From Fervidifonticultor_A sp037443565 (lineage in GTDB: Bacteria > Sysuimicrobiota > Sysuimicrobiia > Sysuimicrobiales > Humicultoraceae): a stretch of 64,000 nucleotides of DNA. The DNA lies in the NCBI GenBank assembly GCA_037443565.1, contig JBBIOB010000003.1:1-64000 (forward strand), given 5' to 3'. Every line of letters begins with the position of its first letter. Position 1 is the first letter of the stretch. This document shows positions 8,462-18,212 of the stretch, piece after piece. The notes beneath the pieces were generated by a model. It ran no database searches. It worked only from the letters and a program-made list of their open reading frames with translations, and was not told where the DNA came from. The translations under genes and the position numbers were made by a program.

Positions 8462-9459
8462 GGCTGCTTCGCGGTGCGGGCCGCCTCGGACAGAATGTAG
8501 ACCCGAACCGGCCGGCGGCCCCACCTGGTCGCCTCCCTGGTGCTGTCGAACCCGAGGTCGATGCGGTAGCCCTTGATGGCGCCGCCGATGTCCCCGGCGA
8601 TGGCGCGGCCGTATCCTTCGATGAACAGGACCGAGCGGAGTGGGATCACCTTTGGGTCCACGGCGACGACGCCGAAGCCGGCCTTCATACCGGTGTAGGT
8701 GATGTCGTTGACGCCCCTGCAGCACCAGGGCGCATACGCCGTGGCCACCATGTGGAGCACTTCTCTGCCGGAGAACTGCCCCCGCGCGGCGATGACGCGT
8801 CGGCTCCCAACGTGGGTGATCCGGTCCTTCGGCGGACTCGTGATGGCGGCGCTCACTTCCTGCCGGTCGATGACGAAGCCGTCGGCGGTCGTGACCGCGA
8901 TCCGCCGGGTCCGCGTGCCCGGCCGGCCGTCCTGCACCACCCGGGTGAGGCCGCGGGGCATCGTGGGATCGGCCCGCGAGATCCGCGCAAACGGGACGCG
9001 TTCCACCACCGTCGTGATTCGGGTCTCGATGCGGACGATGCGGACCGTGGCGCCCGACCACACCGGCGCGTCCGCCGCGGGATACGTCCGGTCGCGCGGC
9101 CTCAGCGGCACATCCGTCTCGGCAAGGAACTCGCCGACGCTGTGCGCCGCGGTCGTGTAGACTCTGACATGCCCGTCGGCGAAGAGGCGGACGGGAAACG
9201 CCCGGCGGATCTTAATGGTCATGCCCGTCTGCAACGCGGTGGATGTTGCCGGGAGGACCCGGTCCTGGCCGGCGAGCGCGACGCGCGCGTCGGCGAGCGC
9301 GTGGGCCACGGTGCCCCCGTACGTACGGATCTTGTGCGTGTGCGCCTCAGTCTTGATGATGACGAATCGGGGGAGATGCGCGTAGGCGGCCTGACCGATC
9401 CCAAGGGCCGCGGCGGCCACGACGGGCACAAGCAGCGCCCGCCAGCGGGTGGCACGCAT
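8458..9459 (-). CDS. YabE-like secreted protein with DUF348, G5-like and 3D domains
   Basis: A 333-residue exported protein. After a signal peptide or anchor (residues 1-27) there are two DUF348-like ubiquitin-fold repeats ('VIIKTEAHTHKIRTYGGTVAHALADARV' and 'PVRLFADGHVRVYTTAAHSVGEFLAE' regions), a G5-like middle part, and a C-terminal 3D domain. The three Asp residues that name the domain are visible in 'VVAVDPKVIP', 'AIAGDIGG' and 'YRIDLGFD'. This is the YabE/resuscitation-factor-like architecture of cell-wall remodelling enzymes, probably lytic transglycosylase-like. The start is secure: AGGAGGTGAGGTG lies directly before the ATG. It is transcribed from a promoter 150 bases upstream, leaving a long structured leader. 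Confidence 0.9.
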   Translation of the reverse strand: MRATRWRALLVPVVAAAALGIGQAAYAHLPRFVIIKTEAHTHKIRTYGGTVAHALADARVALAGQDRVLPATSTALQTGMTIKIRRAFPVRLFADGHVRVYTTAAHSVGEFLAETDVPLRPRDRTYPAADAPVWSGATVRIVRIETRITTVVERVPFARISRADPTMPRGLTRVVQDGRPGTRTRRIAVTTADGFVIDRQEVSAAITSPPKDRITHVGSRRVIAARGQFSGREVLHMVATAYAPWCCRGVNDITYTGMKAGFGVVAVDPKVIPLRSVLFIEGYGRAIAGDIGGAIKGYRIDLGFDSTREATRWGRRPVRVYILSEAARTAKQP

Positions 9460-9489
9460 CACCTCACCTCCTGTCTGTTCGGAATGCAT

Positions 9490-9583
9490 GGTCCGACCGG
9501 CGTCCGGCCGTCCGTGGACCAGGCTGAGAACTGCGGTGTCGCTGAAGCCCTCCCTCCGGCAGGAGCGGCTCCAGGGCGTAGCG
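9490..9583 (-). ncRNA. structured 5' leader of the YabE-like gene, class unknown
   Basis: The mapped promoter leaves about 145 untranslated bases. On the minus strand an outer helix pairs CGCT/CCCT (9573-9583) with AGGG/AGCG (9540-9551), with an internal GGAGCCGCTCC element, and a second hairpin pairs GGTCC with GGACC (9490-9520) around a GC stem just before the ribosome site. This is enough structure for regulated expression. I checked for the c-di-AMP (ydaO) riboswitch, which often precedes such cell-wall genes, and did not find its conserved motifs. Confidence 0.35.
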
Positions 9584-9609
9584 AGGATGTCGCGTGTGAA
9601 CCAGTTGCC

Positions 9610-9638
9610 AGTATACCTCGCCGAAGCACAGGGGACAA
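9610..9638 (-). promoter_or_regulatory. sigma-70-type promoter of the YabE-like - rsmA unit
   Basis: On the minus strand TTGTCC (9638-9633), a 17-base spacer, then TATACT (9615-9610). Both boxes and the spacing fit a housekeeping promoter. Transcription should start near 9603. Confidence 0.65.
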
Positions 9639-9699
9639 GCACAAATCGGCTCCGCCTGGCTCCGCCCGGGCTGACCCACCGCTGAGTGACAGGACGTGC

Positions 9700-9705
9700 T
9701 ACACT
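9700..9705 (+). promoter_or_regulatory. -10 box (TACACT) of a near-leaderless gene
   Basis: TACACT ends 3 bases before one ATG (9709) and 6 before the next (9712). The 10-base string GTGCTACACT also occurs before lgt (24891-24900). I see no good -35 box. The spacing implies a leaderless transcript. Confidence 0.45.
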
Positions 9706-9711
9706 TTGATG

Positions 9712-10563
9712 ATGAGGATACTTACGAGGCCCACGCTGCGCCACGATCCCAAGATGGTGTACGCGGTTTCCGCCGACCGGGCCGCCGGCATGACCGTCGA
9801 GGAGATCGCGATCAAGCACGGCCTGCCGGCACTCACGATCAAAACGCTCCTGCGGCCCACCGGCCAGCCCGGCGGTCTGTGCACGCCGTACGAACTCGCC
9901 GGCGCTGACCCACCGCGCAACGCCGCAGTGCAGGCATACTGGTTAGGGTACATCGCTGCGGCGGGGCGGGTCTTCAACCATGGGAGCTCCCGGACCCTGC
10001 TCCTGGCGATCCACGCCGAAGACGAGGGGCACATCCAGACGCTCGTGGCCGATTTGGTGTCAGGACACCCGAGTGTTGAGTTCGCCGACAGCAACCTCGA
10101 CGGCCGGCAGGTCTACATCCGAGACCGCGATCTCGTCGAGGCGCTGGCCACCTGGGGGATCTGCGATTCGCCGGGTCGGGGCTCGATCTCGCTCGAGCTG
10201 GTGCCCCGACGCCTGCTGCCGGACTTCGTCCGCGGATTTCTTGAGGGCGCCCGGGTCGATCCGCCGGTCCGGAGGGCAGGCGCTCGCGCCTCATCGCCTC
10301 GGGGACACCGCCCGCTCACGCTGACGGGGCATCCCGCGCTCCTCGCCACCTTGAGCCAGATGCTATCCGCCATCTGCGGCATCGGCCAGAGCGCCGGCAT
10401 CCCCTGGGGGTCAGAAGGGCTTACCCGAATCACGCTGCCGCCGCAGGACGCGCTGCGGGTCATGCACATGGCGTATGCCCGGCCGGTCCGGAGCACTCCC
10501 CGCGCCGCCGCGCTCGTCGCCCGGTTCGGCCCGCAGCCAGACCAACGCTACAGCGACGCCTGA
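9712..10563 (+). CDS. HTH plus degenerate LAGLIDADG-fold protein, probable DNA-binding regulator
   Basis: A 283-residue protein that I read as a helix-turn-helix (about residues 17-47, 'GMTVEEIAIKHGLPALTIKTLL') followed by a two-repeat LAGLIDADG-type domain. First repeat motif: 'AYWLGYIAAAG' (75-85), where active homing enzymes have an acidic residue before the final Gly. Second: 'FVRGFLEGAR' (172-181), where the usual form ends GDG or GEG. The secondary pattern between them (TLLLAIHAEDEGHIQTLVADL; YIRDRDLVEALATWGI; then LTLTGHPALLATLSQML) matches the family. Loss of both catalytic acids suggests a DNA binder, as in the sporulation regulator WhiA, though the domain order here is reversed. The 3' end overlaps the convergent MeaB-epimerase gene by 16 bases. 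An alternative start is 9709. Confidence 0.7.
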   Translation: MRILTRPTLRHDPKMVYAVSADRAAGMTVEEIAIKHGLPALTIKTLLRPTGQPGGLCTPYELAGADPPRNAAVQAYWLGYIAAAGRVFNHGSSRTLLLAIHAEDEGHIQTLVADLVSGHPSVEFADSNLDGRQVYIRDRDLVEALATWGICDSPGRGSISLELVPRRLLPDFVRGFLEGARVDPPVRRAGARASSPRGHRPLTLTGHPALLATLSQMLSAICGIGQSAGIPWGSEGLTRITLPPQDALRVMHMAYARPVRSTPRAAALVARFGPQPDQRYSDA

Positions 10564-11965
10564 TCGATCAGCTCGATGAGCACGCCGTGGGTGTCTTTCG
10601 GATGGAGGAAGGCGATGCGGGTGCCGTGCGCGCCCTCGCGCGGCGCCTGATCGACCAGCGTGTAGCCCGCCTCGCGCGCTCGCTCGAGCGATCGGACAAG
10701 GTCGGGCACTGCGAGCGCGATGTGGTGGATCCCTTCGCCGCGGCGCTCGATGAACCGCGCGATCGAGCCGTCGACCGTCGCGGGCTCGAGCAGTTCGATC
10801 CGCACCTCATCGAACCGCACGAACGCCGCGGCCACACCATCAGCGGTCAGGAGCTCGGGCGCGCTCACGTCCAGGCCGAGGACCTCGCGGTAGAAGCGCG
10901 CCGCGGCGTCGAGATTGCGGACCGCCACGCCGATGTGCTCGATTGTCACGCCGGGCCCGGCGCGTCGGTCCGCACGGCGATCGGGCCGCGACGGCTCCGG
11001 CGTCGGTGCCGCTTCGTGCGGCGCCGGCGGCATGAGCAGACGTGATGCGGCCGAGTATGGATCCAGGACGCCGGCGGTAACCTGTTCGACCAGCCCGTCG
11101 AGGATCGCGCCTGCGACGGCCTCGAGCATCTGCCGGCGGAGTCGCGCCTCGGCCGCCCGAACGATCTCGCGCCGCCAGCGGTTCCGCCGACGGATCTGCA
11201 GCGCTCCTGACGTCTCCTGGTAACGACGGTGCTCGGCGACCGCCGCCAGCAGTTCGCCCACCCCGTCGCCTGTCGTTGCCACCGTGGTGAGGACCGTGGG
11301 CCGCCACTGCTCCTCGGGGATCATGCCGAGGGCCATGCGCAGATCGGCCACGGCCCGGTCGGCCTCCGGCCGGTCGGCTTTGTTGACGGCAAAGACATCG
11401 CCGATCTCCATCACCCCGGCCTTGATCGTCTGCACGCCGTCGCCCAACCCCGGCGCCGTGACGACGACCACGGTGTCGGCCGCGGAGACGACGTCCACCT
11501 CGGCCTGGCCGGTGCCCACGGTCTCGACCAGGATCGTCGCCGCGCCCCAGGCATCGAGGACCGCCACGGCTTCGATGGTGGCGGGCGCCAGTCCGCCCAG
11601 GCTCCCGCGGGTGGCCATCGAGCGGACGAACACCTCGGGGTCGGTGCTGTGGTCCTGCATGCGGATGCGGTCGCCCAGCAGCGCGCCGCCGGTGAACGGG
11701 CTCGTGGGATCGACGGCCACCACGCCCACCCGCTGGCCCTGGGCGCGCAGCCGCTGGATCAGCGCGTTGACGAGCGTGCTCTTGCCCGACCCGGGCGGAC
11801 CGGTGATGCCGACGACATACGCGCGGCCCGTGCGCGCGAAGACGGCCCGGAGGATCTCGGCCGCCAGCGCGCCGTCGTTCTCAACCATCGTGATCAGGCG
11901 GGCGGCAGCCTGCGACGATCCGGCGACCAGAGACGAGACCAGGTCTGCGGGCGCCGGAGGCGCCA

Positions 11966-11966
<1 letters not shown>
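10548..11966 (-). CDS. MeaB-type mutase chaperone GTPase fused to methylmalonyl-CoA epimerase
   Basis: One open frame of 472 residues contains two proteins that are normally separate. Residues 1 to about 315 are a MeaB/ArgK G3E GTPase: P-loop 'GITGPPGSGKSTL' (52-64), 'VAVDPTSPFTGGALLGDR', 'ILVETVGTGQAEVDV', and 'AVNKADRPEAD' for guanine. After an Arg/Pro-rich linker, residues 340-472 form a vicinal-oxygen-chelate epimerase with metal ligands visible in 'IEHIGVAV', 'GIHHIALAV' and 'GVLIELID'. MeaB loads and protects cobalamin on methylmalonyl-CoA mutase; the epimerase converts the (S) to the (R) substrate. An internal GTG exactly at the epimerase start (Val340) could permit separate synthesis. 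The start ATG overlaps the mutase stop (TGATG). Confidence 0.9.
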
Positions 11967-13561
<1,595 letters not shown>

Positions 13562-13564
13562 GGC

Positions 13565-14119
13565 TCACGCCCCCTGGCCGGCGACGGCCGGGGCGTCCAT
13601 TCCGGTGGCGTCCGGTGGGCAGGCAATGACCGCGAGCACCGCGCCGCCTGCCACCTCCTGGCCCGGCCGCACCCTGAGATCTTCGATGCGTCCGGCGGCT
13701 GCGGCCGGCACCTCCATCTGCATCTTCATCGCCTCGATGATGGCCACCGGCGTGTGCGGGGCCACGGTCGCGCCCTGCGCCACCGGAACTGCGACGACGA
13801 GCCCGGGGATCGGTGCACGCACCTCGCGGCGGGCGCTGGCGCCCAGGCCGGCGTTCCGCCGCGAAGGGATCGGCAGCGCCCGCCGCAGCCCCACCGCCAC
13901 CCGGGCGGTGCCAATGATGACACTCGCTCCGCCTCCGGCTGCACAGATCCGAACAGGAATGGTCTGCCCTCCGACTTCGAGCCTGAAGCACTCCGAGCCG
14001 GCATCGGGACGCAACCGGAAGGGAACCGCCTCGCCGCCGACGCGGATGATGTATTCATCGGCGGTCCCCCGGACCTCGACGATCCTCCGGTGCCCGCTGA
14101 CCGTCGCCTCGACTCTCAT
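13565..14119 (-). CDS. biotin carboxyl carrier protein of an acyl-CoA carboxylase
   Basis: A 184-residue protein whose C-terminal 80 residues form a biotinyl domain with the classic attachment site 'EAMKMQMEV' (biotinylated Lys at about 132). The N-terminal 90 residues resemble the linker/BT part found between biotin carboxylase and carrier in fused propionyl-CoA carboxylase alpha chains. Start ATG overlaps the biotin carboxylase stop as ATGA, so the two are made together; they are probably the split form of one alpha subunit. Confidence 0.92.
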   Translation of the reverse strand: MRVEATVSGHRRIVEVRGTADEYIIRVGGEAVPFRLRPDAGSECFRLEVGGQTIPVRICAAGGGASVIIGTARVAVGLRRALPIPSRRNAGLGASARREVRAPIPGLVVAVPVAQGATVAPHTPVAIIEAMKMQMEVPAAAAGRIEDLRVRPGQEVAGGAVLAVIACPPDATGMDAPAVAGQGA

Positions 14120-15594
14120 CGGAGACTCTCTTCCCGCCCGGCGCCGATCCAGCGCCCGACCGCGCCGTCTGCGGGAAGCGTCGGCGTGGTAAGGCGGCGG
14201 TGGAACCAGGCGGCCGCGGCGAGGGTGGCCAGGCGTTCTACCTCGGGCGTTGGGGGTTCGGGCTCCCAGCCATCGGCGAAGCGCACGTCGTAGAGCCCTC
14301 GGGCGAACGCCGGCTGGTCCAGTGCCCACAGGTGAAAGGGAATCGTGGTGCTCACCCCGGAGATGGCGTATTCGCGAAGCGCCCGGCGCATCCGGTCGAT
14401 CGCCGCCTCGCGCGACGGTCCGGTGGTAATGACCTTCGAGAGCAGCGGATCGTAGTGCCGTGAGACGACCTGTCCGGGCCAGGCGCCGCTGTCCACCCGC
14501 ACCCCTGGCCCTGCGGGCTCGGTGACACCGTCGATCCGGCCCAGCGACGGCAGGAACCCGGCGTGCGGGTCCTCGGCGCTGATGCGGCACTCCAGGGCGC
14601 ATCCTGTCCACCGGAGGTCGGCCTGCCGCCACGGCAGGGGCGCACCGGAGGCGATCAGCACCTGCGCCGCAATGAGATCGACCCCCGTGACCAGCTCGGT
14701 CACCGGATGCTCGACCTGGATGCGGGCGTTTACCTCGATGAAGAAGAACTCCTCGCCGTCGACCAGGAACTCGATCGTGCCGGCGTTGCGGTATCCCAGG
14801 GTGCGGGCCACGCGGACGGCCGCAGTCACCAGGGCCTCGCGGAGCGCGGCGGGGAGCCCGGGCGCGGGCGCTTCCTCGATGAGCTTCTGATGGCGGCGCT
14901 GCACCGAGCAGGCGCGCTCGCCGAGATGGATGACGCCGCCCTGGTGGTCGGCCAGGATCTGCACCTCGACGTGCCTGGGCTGCTCGAGCCACCGTTCAAG
15001 GTAGACGCGCGGATCACCGAACGCCGCCTGCGCTTCGCCACGCGCGAGCCGCAGCGCCGAGGCCAGGTCGGACGGCCCGCGGACCAGGTGAATGCCTTTG
15101 CCTCCGCCGCCGCCCGCGGCCTTGATGAGCAGGGGGAAGCCGACCGCGCGGGCCTCACGGCCGGCGACATCGTCGTCCACCGGGGGCGTGCCGCGCAGGA
15201 TGGGCACGCCGGACGCGTCGGCGGCGGCGCGGGCCGCCGCTTTGTCGCCGCAGCGCCGGAGCACATCCGCCGGAGGCCCCACGAATGCCAGCCCCGCCTC
15301 CTCGCACAGCGCGGCGAACGCGGGGTTCTCGGCCAGGAACCCGTAGCCTGGATGGAGGGCCGCCGCGCCGGTCCGCCGCGCCAGCTCTACCAGCAGCGGG
15401 CCGTTCAGGTAGCTCTCAGCCGGCACGTCGCCGGGCAGCAGCAGCGCCTCGTCGGCCAGGCGCACGTGCGGGGCGCCGGCATCCACCGGTGCGTACACCG
15501 CGATCGGCGAGATGTCGAGGTCGCGGCAGGCGCGGATGACGCGCACCGCGATCTCGCCGCGGTTGGCGATCAACAGGCGACGAGGCAGGGCCAT
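14116..15594 (-). CDS. acyl-CoA carboxylase, biotin carboxylase subunit
   Basis: A 492-residue ATP-grasp enzyme that carboxylates the biotin of the carrier protein. Seen: 'LLIANRGEIAVRVIRACRDL' at the N-terminus, 'LHPGYGFLAENPAFA', 'GDKAAAR', the Gly-rich ATP loop 'IKAAGGGGGKGI', 'ACSVQRRHQKLIEEAP' and 'FIEVNARIQVEHPVTE'. GGAGG directly before ATG 15594 fixes the start. With the downstream carrier and the carboxyltransferase at 16659-18206 it forms a three-gene carboxylase; propionyl-CoA is the likely substrate because the mutase and epimerase follow. Confidence 0.94.
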   Translation of the reverse strand: MALPRRLLIANRGEIAVRVIRACRDLDISPIAVYAPVDAGAPHVRLADEALLLPGDVPAESYLNGPLLVELARRTGAAALHPGYGFLAENPAFAALCEEAGLAFVGPPADVLRRCGDKAAARAAADASGVPILRGTPPVDDDVAGREARAVGFPLLIKAAGGGGGKGIHLVRGPSDLASALRLARGEAQAAFGDPRVYLERWLEQPRHVEVQILADHQGGVIHLGERACSVQRRHQKLIEEAPAPGLPAALREALVTAAVRVARTLGYRNAGTIEFLVDGEEFFFIEVNARIQVEHPVTELVTGVDLIAAQVLIASGAPLPWRQADLRWTGCALECRISAEDPHAGFLPSLGRIDGVTEPAGPGVRVDSGAWPGQVVSRHYDPLLSKVITTGPSREAAIDRMRRALREYAISGVSTTIPFHLWALDQPAFARGLYDVRFADGWEPEPPTPEVERLATLAAAAWFHRRLTTPTLPADGAVGRWIGAGREESLR

Positions 15595-15604
15595 GCCTCC
15601 GGGG

Positions 15605-16078
15605 TCAATCTTCCTCGTCGGATTCTCGGGGCAGGTCGGGACGGTAGACAAGCGAGTAGCGGGCCAGATGGAACCCTACCGATTCCCAAAAGCGCAGGCC
15701 GCGGATGTTGCCGGCGAAGACCCCGGACTGGATCTCGTCGGCGCCGTTCTCCTTCAACCACTCGATGACGGCCTGCGCGAGGCGGCGACCGCGCCCCTCG
15801 CGGCGGTACTCGGGATAGACGAAGAACTCGCCGATGACGCCCTGCGTGCGGCCTCGATCAGCCCAGTGCTTGTTCAGCACCGTGACCGCGAACCCGACTC
15901 TGCGACCGCCATCGACGCCCCACCACACGCGGCGGTGCTTGCCCTGATCGCTGAAGAGCGCGCCGGTGTATCGGTCGAGCCAGTTCTCATCGGGCGGCTC
16001 GCCCATGATCTCCTCGCGGTAGCGCTTGAGCCACTCGCGAAATCTGGAGTCGCCAGGGGTCACAGGTTGCAGATGCAT
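15605..16078 (-). CDS. GNAT family N-acetyltransferase
   Basis: A 157-residue acetyltransferase. The acetyl-CoA binding segment reads 'GEFFVYPEYRREGRGRRLAQAVIEWLKENG' (the RxxGxGxxL core near residue 100), followed by 'AGNIRGLRFWESVGFHLARY', the standard C-terminal GNAT pattern. The acceptor is unknown. It sits between DinB and the biotin carboxylase on the same strand, 10 bases before the latter, so it is probably co-transcribed with the carboxylase genes. Confidence 0.87.
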   Translation of the reverse strand: MHLQPVTPGDSRFREWLKRYREEIMGEPPDENWLDRYTGALFSDQGKHRRVWWGVDGGRRVGFAVTVLNKHWADRGRTQGVIGEFFVYPEYRREGRGRRLAQAVIEWLKENGADEIQSGVFAGNIRGLRFWESVGFHLARYSLVYRPDLPRESDEED

Positions 16079-16143
16079 GATCGAGGTGTCTGCCCTGAGC
16101 TTCTCTGTGGAGTTTCCTCCCACGGCCGGAGGATTCCTGTGCT

Positions 16144-16647
16144 CTACGGCTCCTCGGTGACCTGACCGGTCAGCCAGACGAAGTCGATCGTCTCCACAGG
16201 AGCGTCGAGCATGCGGAGCATGGCCATGGCCTGCGCGCGATGGTGCACCTCGTGGTAGCAGAACTGGGTGAACACCGCGCCGCGCGTGGTCCGGATCCGG
16301 TAGCGCCGCCGGCTGGGGATCGTGACCACGTACTCGAACGGCTGCTCCCAATCCCGCTCAGCCTCCAGCGTCTGTCGGGTGGAGGGCTCGAGGTCGCGCC
16401 AGCGGCGCTCGAGCGTCGCGAAGTCGGGGACCGCCTCGGAGGAGAATGGGTAGGCGCCGGCAGGCTCGCCGCCGATCTGGCCGACCAGGAACCACTCCGC
16501 GCCGGCCAGGTGGTGCAGCGTCCGCCGCAACGAGCCCAGGCCGAACGGAAACGTCTGCCGGTACTGCTCAGGGCTCAGCGGGCGGACCCGCTCGAAGAGG
16601 GGGCCGCGGGCCGCGATCAGGTACTCGTACTGCGCCAGGCGGTCCAT
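16144..16647 (-). CDS. DinB/YfiT-like four-helix-bundle protein
   Basis: A 167-residue protein with the DinB-fold pattern: 'LRRTLHHLAGAEWFLVGQIGG' (first metal His) and 'FTQFCYHEVHHRAQAMAMLRML' (the two later His), giving the three-His metal site of the family. Members are thiol transferases using bacillithiol or mycothiol, or uncharacterised hydrolases. AGAGGAGGAG precedes the start. The gene lies in the gap between the two carboxylase units and its start is only 12 bases from the carboxyltransferase stop. Confidence 0.85.
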   Translation of the reverse strand: MDRLAQYEYLIAARGPLFERVRPLSPEQYRQTFPFGLGSLRRTLHHLAGAEWFLVGQIGGEPAGAYPFSSEAVPDFATLERRWRDLEPSTRQTLEAERDWEQPFEYVVTIPSRRRYRIRTTRGAVFTQFCYHEVHHRAQAMAMLRMLDAPVETIDFVWLTGQVTEEP

Positions 16648-16658
16648 CCGCTCCTCCT

Positions 16659-18206
16659 CTACAACGGGATGTTCCCGTGCTTCTTCTTGGGATTCGCGGC
16701 GCGCTTGCGGTGGAGGACCTCGAGCGCCGCGATCAGCCGCCGGCGGGTCTCCCGCGGCGCGATGACGTCGTCCACGTACCCGCGGGAGGCCGCCACGTAA
16801 GGATTGGCGAATCGCGCGCGGTAGTCGGCGACGAGCTCGCCACGGCGTGAGGCGGGATCGGCGGCCTCGGCGAGTTCCTTGCGGAAGACGATGTCGATCG
16901 CGCCCTCGGGCCCCATCACGGCGATCTCGGCGGAGGGCCAGGCCAGGTTGAGGTCCCCGCGGATGTGCTTGCTCGACATGACGTCGTACGCGCCGCCGTA
17001 GGCCTTGCGCGTGATGACCGTGAGCTTGGGCACGGTGGCCTCGCAGAAGGCGTAGAGGAGCTTGGCGCCGTGCCGGATGATGCCGCCGTGCTCCTGCGCG
17101 ACGCCGGGGAGGAATCCCGGGACATCCACGAAGGTCACCAGCGGGATGTTGAATGCGTCGCAGAAGCGCACGAAGCGGGCGCCCTTCACCGACGCGTCGA
17201 TGTCGAGCGCGCCGGCCAGCACCGCGGGCTGCTGCGCCACGACGCCCACGGATCGGCCATGCAGCCGCGCGAAGCCCACGATCAGGTTGCGCGCGAACGC
17301 GGCATGCACCTCGAGAAAGTCGCCGCCGTCCGTGATCCGGCGGATGACCTCGTGCATGTCGTACGGCCGCGTGGGATCGTCGGGCACCAGGTCGTCGAGC
17401 GCCGGATCGGCCCGCGCCGGATCGTCGGTCGGGGGAAGGCGCGGTGGATCGTCCAGGTTGTTCGAGGGGAGATACCCGACCAGGCGCCGGACCAGCGCCA
17501 GGCACTCCTCGTCATCGGCGGCGACGAAGTGCGCGATGCCGCTGCGCGTCGCGTGCGCGTCCGCGCCGCCCAACGCCTCGAACGAGACGTCCTCGCGCGT
17601 GACGGCCTTGACGACCTGGGGCCCGGTGACAAACATGTACGCGGTGCCGCGCACCATGATGGTGAAGTCGGTGATCGCCGGGGAATACACCGCGCCGCCG
17701 GCGCACGGCCCCATGATGGCCGAGATCTGCGGGATGACGCCGCTGGACAGCGTGTTGCGCAGGAAGATGTCGGCGTAGCCGCCCAGGCTGACCACGCCTT
17801 CCTGGATGCGGGCGCCGCCGGAGTCGTTCAAGCCGATGACCGGCGTGCCGGCGCGCATCGCCAGGTCCATGATCTTGCAGATCTTCGCGGCATGGCCCTC
17901 GCCCAGCGATCCTCCGAGCACGGTGAAGTCCTGCGAGAAGACGTGGACCGGCCGGCCGTCGATCGTCCCGTGTCCGGTGACGACGCCGTCGGCCGGGGCA
18001 TCGACGCGGTCCAGGCCGAAGTCGCGGCTGTGCGGGGTGACGAACGGATCGGTCTCGATGAACGAGCCTGGATCGAGCAGCAGGTCGAGCCGCTCGCGCG
18101 CGGTCAGCTTGCCGGCTTCGTGCTGCCGGCGGACACGCTCTTCGCCGCCGGCGGCCAGTAACCGCTCGCGACGTCGGCGCAGATCATCCAGCCGGTCAGA
18201 CGCCAC
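16659..18206 (-). CDS. propionyl-CoA carboxylase carboxyltransferase (beta) subunit
   Basis: A 515-residue biotin-dependent carboxyltransferase with two crotonase-like halves. Seen: 'RRQHEAGKLTARERLDLLLDPGSF', 'GLNDSGGARIQEGV', 'IMGPCAGGAVYSPAITDFTIMV', 'VTREDVSFEALGGA', 'VDVPGFLPGVAQEHGGIIRHGAKLLYA' and the C-terminal 'KKKHGNIPL', which is highly typical of propionyl-CoA carboxylase beta chains. It moves the carboxyl group from biotin to propionyl-CoA, giving (S)-methylmalonyl-CoA for the epimerase and mutase encoded downstream. Confidence 0.94.
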   Translation of the reverse strand: MASDRLDDLRRRRERLLAAGGEERVRRQHEAGKLTARERLDLLLDPGSFIETDPFVTPHSRDFGLDRVDAPADGVVTGHGTIDGRPVHVFSQDFTVLGGSLGEGHAAKICKIMDLAMRAGTPVIGLNDSGGARIQEGVVSLGGYADIFLRNTLSSGVIPQISAIMGPCAGGAVYSPAITDFTIMVRGTAYMFVTGPQVVKAVTREDVSFEALGGADAHATRSGIAHFVAADDEECLALVRRLVGYLPSNNLDDPPRLPPTDDPARADPALDDLVPDDPTRPYDMHEVIRRITDGGDFLEVHAAFARNLIVGFARLHGRSVGVVAQQPAVLAGALDIDASVKGARFVRFCDAFNIPLVTFVDVPGFLPGVAQEHGGIIRHGAKLLYAFCEATVPKLTVITRKAYGGAYDVMSSKHIRGDLNLAWPSAEIAVMGPEGAIDIVFRKELAEAADPASRRGELVADYRARFANPYVAASRGYVDDVIAPRETRRRLIAALEVLHRKRAANPKKKHGNIPL

Positions 18207-18212
18207 GTGGGA

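Noticed and set aside
8462..9061. N-terminal extension of rsmA to 500 residues
   Set aside because: The added 200 residues are the shifted frame of the YabE-like gene and have no similarity to methyltransferases.
9460..9603. c-di-AMP (ydaO) riboswitch before the YabE-like gene
   Set aside because: Expected by analogy with other cell-wall genes, but the conserved GGGGUGAAUC-like and CCGAAC/CAGCUAACC-like elements are not there.
9712..10563. Mobile homing endonuclease gene
   Set aside because: Both catalytic acids are lost, an HTH is present, and no intron, intein or disrupted host gene surrounds it.
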